This document shows positions 17,128-26,633 of a stretch of 64,000 nt of DNA, piece by piece; position 1 is the stretch's first letter; every line of letters begins with the position of its first letter. The notes below the pieces were generated by a model. The model did not search any database, had not been told where the DNA came from, and saw only the letters and a program-made list of their open reading frames with translations. A program made the translations under genes and the position numbers. Origin of the DNA: Thermoanaerobacterium thermosaccharolyticum DSM 571 (lineage in GTDB: Bacteria; Bacillota; Thermoanaerobacteria; Thermoanaerobacterales; Thermoanaerobacteraceae); the NCBI RefSeq assembly GCF_000145615.1, contig NC_014410.1, positions 910,001-974,000 of the forward strand. Reading direction: 5' to 3'.

Positions 17128-18354
17128 ATGATTAACAATACATATTCGCAATATATAACTAAAGAATCTAAATGGGATATTTCATTATACATACCAGCAT
17201 TACAATGGTTTTTTATAGCTCTGATTATCCGTTTAATAGCTTTAATTATAATTCATTTTTATTCAATTCAAGCAGGATTTAATGGATTTATTCCAATGTC
17301 AAGTGGTGGTGATGATAAATATTACTATGATGTTGCAAAAAGTATGTTAAATGGTAATATTCCTACAACATTACCTAATTATTATCCTTATTTTTTGACA
17401 TTTCTTTTCTTTATTTTTAGTCCAAGCCTATTTCTTGGACAGTTGGCTAATGTTTTATTTAGTTCGATTACTGTTTATTTTGGTGTTTTAATTACGAGAG
17501 AAGTAAGTGAAAGTACGAAAAATCAATATGATCTAAGGAATCCCGTAAATATTGCTGGGTTTTTATTGAGTTTTTATCCATCATCTATTTTTTATTCGAC
17601 ACAACTATTAAAAGATCCAATGTTGATTATGATAGGTATTATATCACTATATTTATTAATTCGGTTATTTAATAATTTCAAAATGAAAAATTTGGTTATG
17701 CTCATATTTACTCTTATAATATTATCACTTTTACGTGGCTATACAATGTTAGCAATACTGATTGCTTCATTTATATATATACTATTTTCAAATAGAATAT
17801 CATTTAAATATATTATTGCATTGTTAGTATTATTTGCAACAATTCCAATGATATTTGGTTATGGAATCTTTGGTTTAAACTTTATCAATAATATTCTAAA
17901 TCCTAAAAAATTATCAACAATACGAGATACTGTTTATTCAATTGGTGGAAGTGCTGCAGGAATAAAAATAGATTTTTCCTCAATTTATGGTTTTATTTTT
18001 ACCTATGGTTATAGTTTTATTACAGCAATGTTTGGTCCACTCCCATGGCAAATAGAAAATCTTACAATTGCAATTGGACTTATAGATGCAATTATTGTAT
18101 GGGTTTTAATACCTAAATTTATTAAAGGAGTAAAAAATATATTTGATAGACGTAATATAACAATTAAGGAATTAGTCTTCTTATTTTCATTTATTTTAAT
18201 TGCTGCAATTGCATTATTCAGTGATAATATTGGTGCAAATACAAGATTACGTATGTTGGCATGGGATGCATTTTTTATTTACGCTGCTTCACTTTATAAT
18301 TTAAAAAGTAGTAAAAAGAGTATTAAAAATGAGAATGTGAATGGTGATATTTGA
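17128..18354 (+). CDS. Polytopic membrane protein, GT-C glycosyltransferase-like
   Basis: This 408-aa protein has about ten membrane segments. After the first helix comes a loop with GGDDKYYYDVAKSML, resembling the catalytic acidic loop of ArnT/PMT-type (GT-C) enzymes that use polyprenyl-phosphate sugars outside the membrane. ATG 17128 follows GAGGAGC. It overlaps the next gene by one base (TGATG). A polysaccharide polymerase or flippase is a less likely alternative. Confidence 0.6.
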   Translation: MINNTYSQYITKESKWDISLYIPALQWFFIALIIRLIALIIIHFYSIQAGFNGFIPMSSGGDDKYYYDVAKSMLNGNIPTTLPNYYPYFLTFLFFIFSPSLFLGQLANVLFSSITVYFGVLITREVSESTKNQYDLRNPVNIAGFLLSFYPSSIFYSTQLLKDPMLIMIGIISLYLLIRLFNNFKMKNLVMLIFTLIILSLLRGYTMLAILIASFIYILFSNRISFKYIIALLVLFATIPMIFGYGIFGLNFINNILNPKKLSTIRDTVYSIGGSAAGIKIDFSSIYGFIFTYGYSFITAMFGPLPWQIENLTIAIGLIDAIIVWVLIPKFIKGVKNIFDRRNITIKELVFLFSFILIAAIALFSDNIGANTRLRMLAWDAFFIYAASLYNLKSSKKSIKNENVNGDI

Positions 18355-19478
18355 TGAAGAAAATTTTATTTATAGCAACAGTTGAATCACATATATTAAA
18401 TTTTCATATTCCTTTTATACAGTATTTTCAAAATAAAGGATGTGAAGTTCATGTTGCGACGAAATTGGGAAATAGACAAGATGAACTGAAAAAATTAGGA
18501 ATTGTATGTTATGATATTGATTTTGAAAGATCCCCATATTCATTTTCTAATTTAAAAGCACTTAATCAGTTAATAAAGATAATGAGAGAAGATAAATATT
18601 CTTTAATTCATGTTCATACACCTGTTGGTGCTTTTTTAGGACGATTAGCTGCAAAAATAACAGGGACAAAACCTGTGATTTATACAGCTCACGGTTTTCA
18701 TTTCTATAAAGGAGCATCAATAAAGAACTGGCTTATTTATTATACCATGGAGCGTTTAGCTGCTCATTGGACTGATGGTCTTATAACAATGAATGATGAA
18801 GATTATAATGCGGCAAAGAGATTTAAACTAAGAAAAAGTAATGCTGTTTTTTATGTTCATGGTGTTGGACTGGATATTGATAAATATAATATAAGTGATA
18901 AAAATGAACGAAAACAAACGAGAAAAGCTTTTGGTTTTGGTGAGAAAGATATTGTGATATTAACTGTTGCAGAATTAAATGCAAATAAAAATCATAAACA
19001 GATATTAGATTCATTGATAAAATTAAAGAGTCTTGACAATGTATATTATTTAATTGTAGGGATAGGTGAATATGAGTGTTACTTAAAAAAGTATGTAGAA
19101 GAGAATGGGTTAAGCGGTAAAGTTAAATTATTAGGTTTTAGACTTGATATACCAGATTTATTAAATATTTCGGACATATTTGCTTTGACTAGCATGAGAG
19201 AGGGCTTACCAAGATGCATAATGGAGGCAATGGCAGCAGGAAAACCGGTTGTAGCAACAGATGTAAGAGGAAATAGAGATTTAGTAAAGGATGGAACAAA
19301 TGGCTATTTAGTGCCTTTAGACGATGTAAATGCGACTGTTGATGCTTTGCAAAATTTGATTGAAAGTGAAGATTTAAGAAAGAAGATGGGAGATGAGGGG
19401 AGGAAAATTATTCAAGATTACTCTATTGACAAAGTCTTAAAGGAGATGGATGAGATTTATAGAAGATTATTTATTTGA
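18354..19478 (+). CDS. Glycosyltransferase family 4, EpsD/PglA-like
   Basis: This 374-aa GT-B enzyme has N-terminal KILFIATVESHILNFH and VHVATKLGNR, then TAHGFHFYKGA, VHGVGLDIDKYN, SMREGLPRCIMEAMAAGKPVV and DVRGNRDLVKDGTNGYLVP. This pattern is typical of EpsD-type transferases that add a hexosamine or hexose to lipid-linked intermediates. ATG 18354 overlaps the preceding stop codon by one base, so translation is coupled to the membrane protein gene. Confidence 0.87.
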   Translation: MKKILFIATVESHILNFHIPFIQYFQNKGCEVHVATKLGNRQDELKKLGIVCYDIDFERSPYSFSNLKALNQLIKIMREDKYSLIHVHTPVGAFLGRLAAKITGTKPVIYTAHGFHFYKGASIKNWLIYYTMERLAAHWTDGLITMNDEDYNAAKRFKLRKSNAVFYVHGVGLDIDKYNISDKNERKQTRKAFGFGEKDIVILTVAELNANKNHKQILDSLIKLKSLDNVYYLIVGIGEYECYLKKYVEENGLSGKVKLLGFRLDIPDLLNISDIFALTSMREGLPRCIMEAMAAGKPVVATDVRGNRDLVKDGTNGYLVPLDDVNATVDALQNLIESEDLRKKMGDEGRKIIQDYSIDKVLKEMDEIYRRLFI

Positions 19479-19489
19479 AGGTGATACTA

Positions 19490-21352
19490 TTGTTTGAAAA
19501 GAGTAATAAAATAGACTCAACTAATTTTGATTATTATGCACGTTATTCATATGAAAGATTTTTATTTAGTCAACCACATATATATGTCAAAGGATTGTAT
19601 TATGATAAAAAGTCATCATATTATTATGTTTTGTGTCCTGATATAGATGGAAATACAAAAGCTATGGATGGATCAAATATATTTCAATGGTTTGCAAATA
19701 ATAAAGTTGCTGGTTGCCCAATAAAATTAGTTAATAGTATACCTTCCAATGCTTTAGAGGTAGAAGAAAGAAATATAGAGGAATTAATAAATGGATCAGG
19801 AACTCCTGATAATTTGAGGAATACGATTATTAAACTTTATTTAATGCTACCCAAGGATTTTCCTTTTATTTACCTACGATATAATAAAGATCAAGAAATA
19901 GAAATAGTAGTAGATAAGCAGTTAACAAAAGAAGAAAATTTATTATTAAAAAATATTATTAAAAAGCTTGGAATACCATTAAACTATAGATTGCTTGTAG
20001 ATAGCAAAGTAAAGGAAAAAGCAAAATTTCGTGTATTTAATCAAGGTGATATTGAAATTATACCAAGTAAATTTGTATCAGATAAGTATTCTAAAAATTT
20101 GAGAACTTTACTTGAGGATGATGAATATTTTTGGGTGGAAAATCGTGAATCTATATTAAAAGGGAAGATAAAAAATCAAACAGGTATATTGCCAAATTCA
20201 TGGGATAGATTGCAATCACGCTGTTTTCTAGATGCTACTGTTTTTCCGCAGGAAAATATAAGAAATTTTTTACCGATGTATGAGAATATAATTATTGCAT
20301 TACCAATAAATGGTTATGACGATAATTTTTTATCTTCATTAAAAATTGATTTAAATGATCTTATTGATTTGGCAAATATAGGGAGAGTAAGTTTTGTTTT
20401 ACCGCAATCAATTGATAGATATTCTTTAAATATGATTGAACCTTTAGTAGAAGCTGTGCCAGATAGTTTTATATTAACCAGAAGGTTAGCAGCTTTATCT
20501 ATTATAGATAGTAGAATAAGATTTCCTTTTTTATACCTTCCTTTTGGAATTAAAGAAAGAACTTATTTATTGAGGGCTTTATATTCTTCTGTAAGTTACA
20601 TCAAAAATGACAATATAAGAAAAATTTTGGAAGGTTTTATATGTGAATTAGGCCGTATTTGGTCTATAGAAGAAGAGATGGTTAATTTAAGAGGTTCAAT
20701 GGCAATAGGTTCTATTGGTATGGGTTCAATTGCATCATCGATATTGAAATCTATACATGGAATTGATAGACTTATTGAATTTTTTTCAGCAGATAGATTA
20801 GTAGGATTAGCAGCGCCTTTTTCAGCAAATGTGGTTCCACAAAAATTTGAGGAAAATTATGTGCAGATATTAGCAAATATATACTCGGGATTAAGAACCG
20901 GTGAATATCCTTACTTTATTAAAAATTCATCAGTCATATTAAATGGTTTGCTGACAATAAATTCGGATGCGCCTGTTATAGATCTTGCTAAATCTTTCAA
21001 AGGTAAAGACATTGAGAGGTTAAGAAAAATCATATGTAAAATTTCAGATGAAACAGTAAATATAGATGAAATAAATGAAATTATATGTAAGTTTAACAAA
21101 GAAATAATTAACTATGAAAACCGTAAAACTCGACTTTCAAAAATAAATATTATAGGATTAATTTGTATCATTTCTGAATTATCGGGTAAAATACGTGGTA
21201 TTTCATTAATCAAATGGTTATTAGAAATTCTATATAATCATAGAAACGACAATGACATAATAGGCGTAATATGTGATTATATAGAATCAATTATAACTTG
21301 TACTAAACCAAAGATTGTGTTTGTTTCTAGGCTTAGAGATAAATTATCTTAA
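19490..21352 (+). CDS. Unrecognised 620-aa protein in the exopolysaccharide locus
   Basis: I do not recognise this family. The preferred start is TTG 19490, behind AGGTGA; the frame itself opens at TTG 19475, overlapping the upstream stop. The protein is soluble-looking and mixed alpha/beta. It has no signal peptide and no obvious nucleotide-binding motif. A central stretch YENIIIALPINGYDDNF and a glycine-rich SMAIGSIGMGSIASSILKS (about residues 405-423) stand out; the latter might be an amphipathic or membrane-seeking helix. It follows the EpsD-like gene without a gap, so it may belong to the glycan operon. It could equally be cargo: the next intact genes are an unknown membrane protein and an HD/YwgA pair. 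Confidence 0.7.
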   Translation: MFEKSNKIDSTNFDYYARYSYERFLFSQPHIYVKGLYYDKKSSYYYVLCPDIDGNTKAMDGSNIFQWFANNKVAGCPIKLVNSIPSNALEVEERNIEELINGSGTPDNLRNTIIKLYLMLPKDFPFIYLRYNKDQEIEIVVDKQLTKEENLLLKNIIKKLGIPLNYRLLVDSKVKEKAKFRVFNQGDIEIIPSKFVSDKYSKNLRTLLEDDEYFWVENRESILKGKIKNQTGILPNSWDRLQSRCFLDATVFPQENIRNFLPMYENIIIALPINGYDDNFLSSLKIDLNDLIDLANIGRVSFVLPQSIDRYSLNMIEPLVEAVPDSFILTRRLAALSIIDSRIRFPFLYLPFGIKERTYLLRALYSSVSYIKNDNIRKILEGFICELGRIWSIEEEMVNLRGSMAIGSIGMGSIASSILKSIHGIDRLIEFFSADRLVGLAAPFSANVVPQKFEENYVQILANIYSGLRTGEYPYFIKNSSVILNGLLTINSDAPVIDLAKSFKGKDIERLRKIICKISDETVNIDEINEIICKFNKEIINYENRKTRLSKINIIGLICIISELSGKIRGISLIKWLLEILYNHRNDNDIIGVICDYIESIITCTKPKIVFVSRLRDKLS

Positions 21353-21447
21353 ATGTGATGTTATTATCACTTAAAGTAATTGCTAAGACGATATATATAG
21401 TATAAAAAATGGGAAAGAAAAAAATTAAATAAAAATAGGGTAATTAA

Positions 21448-21962
21448 ATGAATTTAAGCACTAACAAAAGGATTCTAGATATAACCATATCATCACTTCT
21501 TTTAATTATATAACTCTACTAATGCTAATAATTGCAGTTATTGTTTATAAAAAATGGGTTTCCCAATTTTGTATCGCCAGACTCGACCAGGATTAAATAG
21601 GAAGCCTTTTAAGATTTATAAATTTAGAACTATGAATAATGAAAGAGATAAATATGGTAATCTGTTACCTTATGAAGAGAGATTAACAACGATAGGTAAG
21701 GTCCTTAGAAGTACAAGTCTTGATGAACTAGCAGAATTGAATTATTTAATGTGTTAAAAGTTGATATGAGTCTAGTTGGACCAAGGCTATTAGTTAGGAA
21801 TATTTAAATTATTATACAGATGAGCAGATGTAACGTTATGGTGTTTAGCCTAGAATTACAGGTTGGGCACAAATAAGGGAAGTCCATTGCTAAAAGATAT
21901 TTAAGCTAAAAATTGCTCTTTATTTTATTTAGTGCTAACAATTGAAATGTTTAATATATTAG
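21448..21962 (+). pseudogene. Bacterial sugar transferase (EpsL/PglC-like), degraded
   Basis: Pieces of an initiating phosphoglycosyltransferase can be read in several frames: MNLSTNKRILDITISSLLLI (21448), GFPILYRQTRPGLNRKPFKI, YKFRTMNNERDKYGNLLP, GKVLRSTSLDELAELNYL (21554-21757), then a frameshifted counterpart of the DMSLVGPRPLL motif and RITGWAQI. At least three frameshifts or stops break it. It once would have transferred a sugar phosphate to undecaprenyl phosphate; the intact gene at 25206 now fills that role. It occupies nearly all of the 21353-21974 gap. Confidence 0.75.
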
Positions 21963-21974
21963 GTGCAGAACAAT

Positions 21975-22886
21975 ATGCTTAAAATTCTAGCTTTAAAAAA
22001 TATTTTTAGTAATAGAGAATTAGCTGTTGGATTTTGGCTATTTGTATTATTGTTATATGCTCTTTCTAAAAAAGATGTTCGAAAATCGTTGTTGGATGTT
22101 ATTAGAATATTTTTTAGCAAAAAATTTATTGGTTGGCATATAAGTATGCTTTTATATGTATCATCAATTATTTTTATATTATTTAAAATTGGATTTTGGG
22201 AGTTTAGATTATTAAAAGACACTATAATTTGGTACATATCAGTTGCTATTGTAAATTCTATAAAATCAATAGGAGAAGCCAAAGATATGAAGTATTTTGA
22301 GAATATAATAAAAGATAATGTCAAGATTGTTATTATATTGGAATTTATTATAAATTTGTATAATTTTTCATTGATATGTGAAATAATTTTAATTCCTGTT
22401 ATTTCTTTTTTATATCTTTTTAAAATGTCATTTGAATTAAAAACAAAATACCAAAATGAAAATTATAAGTCAATTATTAAATTGTTAAATATTATAACTG
22501 CAGTTATTGGTATTTATATACTGTTTTATTCGACAATAAAGTTTTTGAGTGATATAAAAAATATTGTTTTCTTAGATCTTTTTAAAGACTTAATCTTGCC
22601 CTCGATTCTATCGATAATGTTTGTTCCATATGTATATTTATTTGTATTATATTCAACTTATGAAAAAGTCTTTATTATATTGAAATATAAAAAGACTATT
22701 GATGATAAATACAGGTTTCTTCTATATTTTAGAATTATATTATTTTGTAAATTTAATATTGTTAAAGTAAATAATTTTATTAATTACAGTAAAATTATGT
22801 ATAATTATATAAAGAGCAAAGATGATATAAATCTTTTGTTCAAAAATTACAAAACAAACGTAATTACTTACAATGTAGATAAATAA
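21975..22886 (+). CDS. Unrecognised membrane protein, 303 aa
   Basis: This protein has roughly six hydrophobic segments, with clusters near residues 15-35, 55-80, 115-150, 170-195 and 205-235, and a lysine-rich cytoplasmic tail. ATG 21975 follows AGGTG at 9 nt; GTG 21963 is upstream in the same frame. It has very low GC content and no motif I can name. It lies downstream of a dead sugar transferase and upstream of an HD/YwgA operon that has its own promoter. A single-gene defence or polysaccharide function is possible but unsupported. Confidence 0.6.
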   Translation: MLKILALKNIFSNRELAVGFWLFVLLLYALSKKDVRKSLLDVIRIFFSKKFIGWHISMLLYVSSIIFILFKIGFWEFRLLKDTIIWYISVAIVNSIKSIGEAKDMKYFENIIKDNVKIVIILEFIINLYNFSLICEIILIPVISFLYLFKMSFELKTKYQNENYKSIIKLLNIITAVIGIYILFYSTIKFLSDIKNIVFLDLFKDLILPSILSIMFVPYVYLFVLYSTYEKVFIILKYKKTIDDKYRFLLYFRIILFCKFNIVKVNNFINYSKIMYNYIKSKDDINLLFKNYKTNVITYNVDK

Positions 22887-23250
22887 GATTATTAATTTGG
22901 AAATAAATTGATAATTCCATAATCAATATCAATATGAAATAAGGTGTTTGAGAATAAATTATGATGCATCGAGTTCATTGATCAGAAAAAATATTCAAAA
23001 AAATGTATATGAAACCTTGGATAGAATGTTTATTTCTTTTATATAAGTAAGAAAAAGAATTTAAAAAATATTGTTCATCTTAAAGTATTAGATTAATTAA
23101 CGATTTTATATATAGAAGGAAAATAACATTTTATGTCGAATTTATATCAATAAATATAGATAATATCGAACTAATAATAATTTTGACGGCATAGAAAGTT
23201 TTCTAGAGTAAATAGTCATAATGTCTATATGACATTGCGGGGTGTGGGAT
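22887..23250 (+). other. Intergenic region ahead of the HD/YwgA operon
   Basis: This 364-nt AT-rich stretch has no coding potential I can support. The only recognisable element is the sigma-H-type promoter at 23115-23143, which gives a leader of about 100 nt. No strong terminator for the upstream membrane-protein gene is seen. Confidence 0.5.
23115..23143 (+). promoter_or_regulatory. Sigma-H-type promoter of the HD/YwgA operon
   Basis: GAAGGAAAA (23115-23123), 11-nt spacer, GTCGAATTT (23135-23143): a full match to RNAGGAWWW / RNNGAATWW with the same spacing as at 2938 and 7140. Confidence 0.68.
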
Positions 23251-24552
23251 TTGAAGGAAAAGCTATGGGAAATTAGGGATCCGATTTATGGATTTATCGA
23301 AATAAATGAATGGGAAAGGGATATAATAAATCATCCAGTTTTTCAGAGGTTGAGAAGGATACGCCAATTGGCATTGACAGATTTAGTATATCCAGGTGCT
23401 GTACATACAAGATTTGAACATTCGCTGGGGGTTATGCATGTAGCCACTAAGGTCTTTGATAATATCGTTAATGAATGTAAAGACATGCTGAAATCAGAAT
23501 ATGGCTTAAAAGAGGATGGATTAAATAAAATAAGAACAATAATAAGATTGGCAGCACTTTTGCATGATGTAGGACACGCACCTTTTTCCCATGCAGGTGA
23601 AAGTATAATGCCACATAAGGATAATGGCAAATTATATAAGCATGAGGATTATAGTAGTGCAATAATAAAAACTGTTTTTAAAGAGCTAATAGAAGATCAC
23701 AAATTAAACAATAATTATGATATTAAAGCTGAGGAAGTTGCTGCATTTGTAGTTAAAGATTATAAAGTTTTAAAGAAATTTTTCTTCTGGGTAGATATAA
23801 TAAGCGGACAAGTGGATGCAGATAGAATAGATTATCTTTTAAGAGATTCGTATCATATAGGAGTACAATATGGTATTTTTGATCTTAAAAGATTATTAAA
23901 AACAATTGTAATTGTTAAAACAGAAGATAGACCTATTTTAGGATTTAAAGAGGGTGGACTTCATGTTGCGGAATCATTAATACTTGCAAGATATTATATG
24001 TTTACGCAAGTATATTTCCATCATACGAGAAGGGCGTATGATCATCATATTGCAAATGCAATTAGAGAAATTTTATTAAAATTAAATTATAATGATGGTA
24101 AATTGAAACCACCTAATAATGAAGAAAATATTAAAGATTATTTGGAGTGGGATGATTGGAAAGTTGGCAACTTAATAAAGGAAAATAAAGAATTATATGA
24201 TTGTGAAAAAATATTAAAGAGAGAACATGATAGATGCGTTTATCATACTAATGAAGTCCCTGATATAGATGATTTAAAAAAATTTGATGATATTTATCAT
24301 AGCATATCTTGTGAAATTGATGAATGCTTTGTTGATGAAGCAGAGAAATCATTTTATAATATAGGAAATGATGATATAAAAATATTAAAAGAAGATGAAA
24401 GCGGTGAAATTGTTGTAAGGTCGTTATCAGAATTATCTAACGTTGTTAATAATATTAAAACTGTAAGACAAAAACGAATATATGTACCACTTATATTTCA
24501 AGAAAAGGCGATTAATATTTTAAAGAAGGAGGGATTATACAGTGGAGAATAG
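23251..24552 (+). CDS. HD-domain phosphohydrolase (dNTPase/YwfO-like)
   Basis: This 433-aa protein has all HD-superfamily metal ligands in dGTPase/SAMHD1-like order: HTRFEHSLGVMHVA, LLHDVGHAPFSHAGE, and later ISGQVDADRIDYLLRDS. YwfO-type relatives hydrolyse deoxynucleoside triphosphates. The likely start is TTG 23251 (MKEKLWEIRDPIYGF) behind GGGGTG; GTG 23242 is the alternative. It overlaps the following YwgA-like gene by 11 nt and is transcribed from a sigma-H-type promoter. Related dNTPases can deplete nucleotides during phage infection, but for this gene that role is inference. Confidence 0.83.
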   Translation: MKEKLWEIRDPIYGFIEINEWERDIINHPVFQRLRRIRQLALTDLVYPGAVHTRFEHSLGVMHVATKVFDNIVNECKDMLKSEYGLKEDGLNKIRTIIRLAALLHDVGHAPFSHAGESIMPHKDNGKLYKHEDYSSAIIKTVFKELIEDHKLNNNYDIKAEEVAAFVVKDYKVLKKFFFWVDIISGQVDADRIDYLLRDSYHIGVQYGIFDLKRLLKTIVIVKTEDRPILGFKEGGLHVAESLILARYYMFTQVYFHHTRRAYDHHIANAIREILLKLNYNDGKLKPPNNEENIKDYLEWDDWKVGNLIKENKELYDCEKILKREHDRCVYHTNEVPDIDDLKKFDDIYHSISCEIDECFVDEAEKSFYNIGNDDIKILKEDESGEIVVRSLSELSNVVNNIKTVRQKRIYVPLIFQEKAINILKKEGLYSGE

Positions 24553-25096
24553 GGAATTTATAAGATATGCTTCTATAGTACATATAATTAAAGAAACAGA
24601 AAAGTATGAATATAGGTTGGGAAGAACAGCATTAGTTAAATTAATTTATATATTACAAGAGAAATTTAATGTGCCTATTGGATATGATTTTAGTTTATAT
24701 ACATATGGCCCTTTTTCAAAAGAAATATTAGACGATCTTGATTATTTATCATATTTAGATGCTGCAAAAATAAAGATGAATAATGAAAGATATAATATAT
24801 TGCCAGGTGAAGATTCGGCGATGGAGTATATCTATGAAAAAGCTGGGCAGTTTATCGAAGAAAATAAGGATACTATAAGTGACGTAGTTAAGGAATTTGG
24901 ACAATTATCGGCAAAATCACTTGAATTAATTACGACAATACATTATGTTATAAATGATTATAAAGAAAGTAATATTAATTTTACAAAGGAGGATATATCA
25001 AAACTTATACATGAAATTAAACCATATTTTAGTGAAGATGAAATTATTAAAAAAATAGATGAACTTGAATCAAGTAATTTTGTGAAGCTTATATAA
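24542..25096 (+). CDS. YwgA-like / Panacea-type small protein paired with the HD gene
   Basis: This 184-aa protein starts at GTG 24542 behind GGAGGG, inside the end of the HD gene. The N-terminal FIRYASIVHIIKETEKYEYRLGRTALVKLIYILQ with YTYGPFSKEILDDLDYL resembles YwgA and the DUF4065/Panacea fold found in several antitoxins. In Bacillus subtilis a YwgA protein is encoded beside the HD protein YwfO, so the pairing seems conserved. A regulatory or antitoxin-like role toward the HD enzyme is plausible but not shown. Confidence 0.62.
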   Translation: MENREFIRYASIVHIIKETEKYEYRLGRTALVKLIYILQEKFNVPIGYDFSLYTYGPFSKEILDDLDYLSYLDAAKIKMNNERYNILPGEDSAMEYIYEKAGQFIEENKDTISDVVKEFGQLSAKSLELITTIHYVINDYKESNINFTKEDISKLIHEIKPYFSEDEIIKKIDELESSNFVKLI

Positions 25097-25205
25097 AGGG
25101 CTAAAAGGTTCTTTTATATTATTAAAAGTATTCAATTTTGTACTATATAACATCACAGAAAAAGATAGAATTAAACTGGCTGTAAAATTATGGGGAGGTG
25201 ATTAT

Positions 25206-26621
25206 TTGAGAATACATATAAATAAATTTTTCAAGTTAAGCAAGTTTTTTGTTTTTATAGTTGACCTGTTATTAGTACATATAGGTTTTATAATTGCATA
25301 TATATTAAGGTTCAGTTTAAATCCGCCAATGATAAATCTTATTCCATACTATGAATTAATACCTGTTATTACGCTATCAACAATTTTATTATTCAATATT
25401 TATGGACTCTATACCATTTCGCGAAAAACATATAGCGATATTTTGTTTTCATTGATTATTTCCTTGATTTTATTGCAGATAATAACGACAGCATCAACCT
25501 TTTTTACAAGGCAATTTGCTTTTCCGAGAAGTATTTTTTTTATTGCTTTTTTTATACAGTTAATTTCATTGTCAATTTGGAGATATTTTGTTCAGAATAT
25601 AAGGAAGTATGTTCATGGCGAGAAAAATATAATGATCATTGGCGATGATGTGACAGCAGAGAAATTAGCAAAAAAATTGATAATAAGTTCAAAAGGTTGG
25701 TACGATATAAGATACATATTAGAACCTGAAAAATTTCTAAGTAATAAAGAATATGTTAAAGAAATAGATGCGGTATATATTTGCGATAAAATACATGAGG
25801 AGATTAAGTCGGATATTATTTCAGAAGCTATTAAATTTAAAAAACATATATTTATTGTGCCGGATTTTAAAGATATTCTTTTAACTAAATCACAATTTAT
25901 TCAATTTGATGATGTACCAACGATTAGTATTAATTATCCAACACTTACAGCAGAACAAAAAATAATAAAGAGAATTGGCGATGTAATGTTAGCATTAATA
26001 GGTTTAATAATTTCGAGTCCATTCATGCTTATAATTTCTTTATTTATTAAATTAACGTCTCCAGGACCGGTAATATATAGTCAAACTAGAATTACTGAAA
26101 ATGAACGAGAATTTAAAGTATATAAGTTTAGGACAATGGTTAAAGATGCTGAAAAAATGACGGGCCCTGTATTAGCTACAGACAATGATCCGCGTATAAC
26201 AAAAATAGGCAAAATATTGAGAGCAACAAGGCTCGATGAACTGCCGCAGCTATTGAATGTTTTAAAAGGTGATATGAGCTTTGTTGGTCCTAGACCAGAA
26301 AGACCATATTTTGTAAGACAGTTTGAAGAGCAATATCCGTCTTATAGATACAGGCATAATGTTAAAGCAGGTATTACCGGGCTTGCACAAGTTTTAGGAA
26401 AGTATACTACAGATGCTGATGATAAACTGAGGTTAGACCTTATTTATATAATGAATTATTCTGTATGGTTAGATATAAAAATATTACTATTAACTTTGAA
26501 AATAGCATTAACAAAAGAGGCGTCATCTGGAATAAAAGATGATATGACTTTAGAAGAATTGCTTAAATCTATGGATTATAATGTGTATAACGAATTTGGA
26601 GTAACAAAACTAGAAAAGTAG
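25206..26621 (+). CDS. Polyprenyl glycosylphosphotransferase (initiating sugar transferase)
   Basis: This 471-aa protein has four or five N-terminal membrane segments, a central CoA-binding-like/Rossmann domain (IMIIGDDVTAEKLAKKL) and a C-terminal catalytic domain: KRIGDVMLALIGLIISSPF, PVIYSQTRITENEREF, YKFRTMVKDAE, LRATRLDELPQLLNVLKGD, MSFVGPRPERPYFV and GITGLAQVLGKY. It belongs to the WcaJ/CpsE class that transfers a hexose-1-phosphate to undecaprenyl phosphate. The start is TTG 25206 behind GGGGAGGTGAT. It begins the intact run leading to the epimerase and manC, and replaces the dead sugar transferase at 21448. Confidence 0.92.
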   Translation: MRIHINKFFKLSKFFVFIVDLLLVHIGFIIAYILRFSLNPPMINLIPYYELIPVITLSTILLFNIYGLYTISRKTYSDILFSLIISLILLQIITTASTFFTRQFAFPRSIFFIAFFIQLISLSIWRYFVQNIRKYVHGEKNIMIIGDDVTAEKLAKKLIISSKGWYDIRYILEPEKFLSNKEYVKEIDAVYICDKIHEEIKSDIISEAIKFKKHIFIVPDFKDILLTKSQFIQFDDVPTISINYPTLTAEQKIIKRIGDVMLALIGLIISSPFMLIISLFIKLTSPGPVIYSQTRITENEREFKVYKFRTMVKDAEKMTGPVLATDNDPRITKIGKILRATRLDELPQLLNVLKGDMSFVGPRPERPYFVRQFEEQYPSYRYRHNVKAGITGLAQVLGKYTTDADDKLRLDLIYIMNYSVWLDIKILLLTLKIALTKEASSGIKDDMTLEELLKSMDYNVYNEFGVTKLEK

Positions 26622-26633
26622 GAGTGAAAAAGT

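Noticed and set aside
2957-23141. TGTCGAA motifs as Spo0A boxes
   Set aside because: They match the 0A box, but at all four sites a GAAGGA element precedes at fixed spacing, which fits a sigma-H promoter better. A dual role is not excluded.
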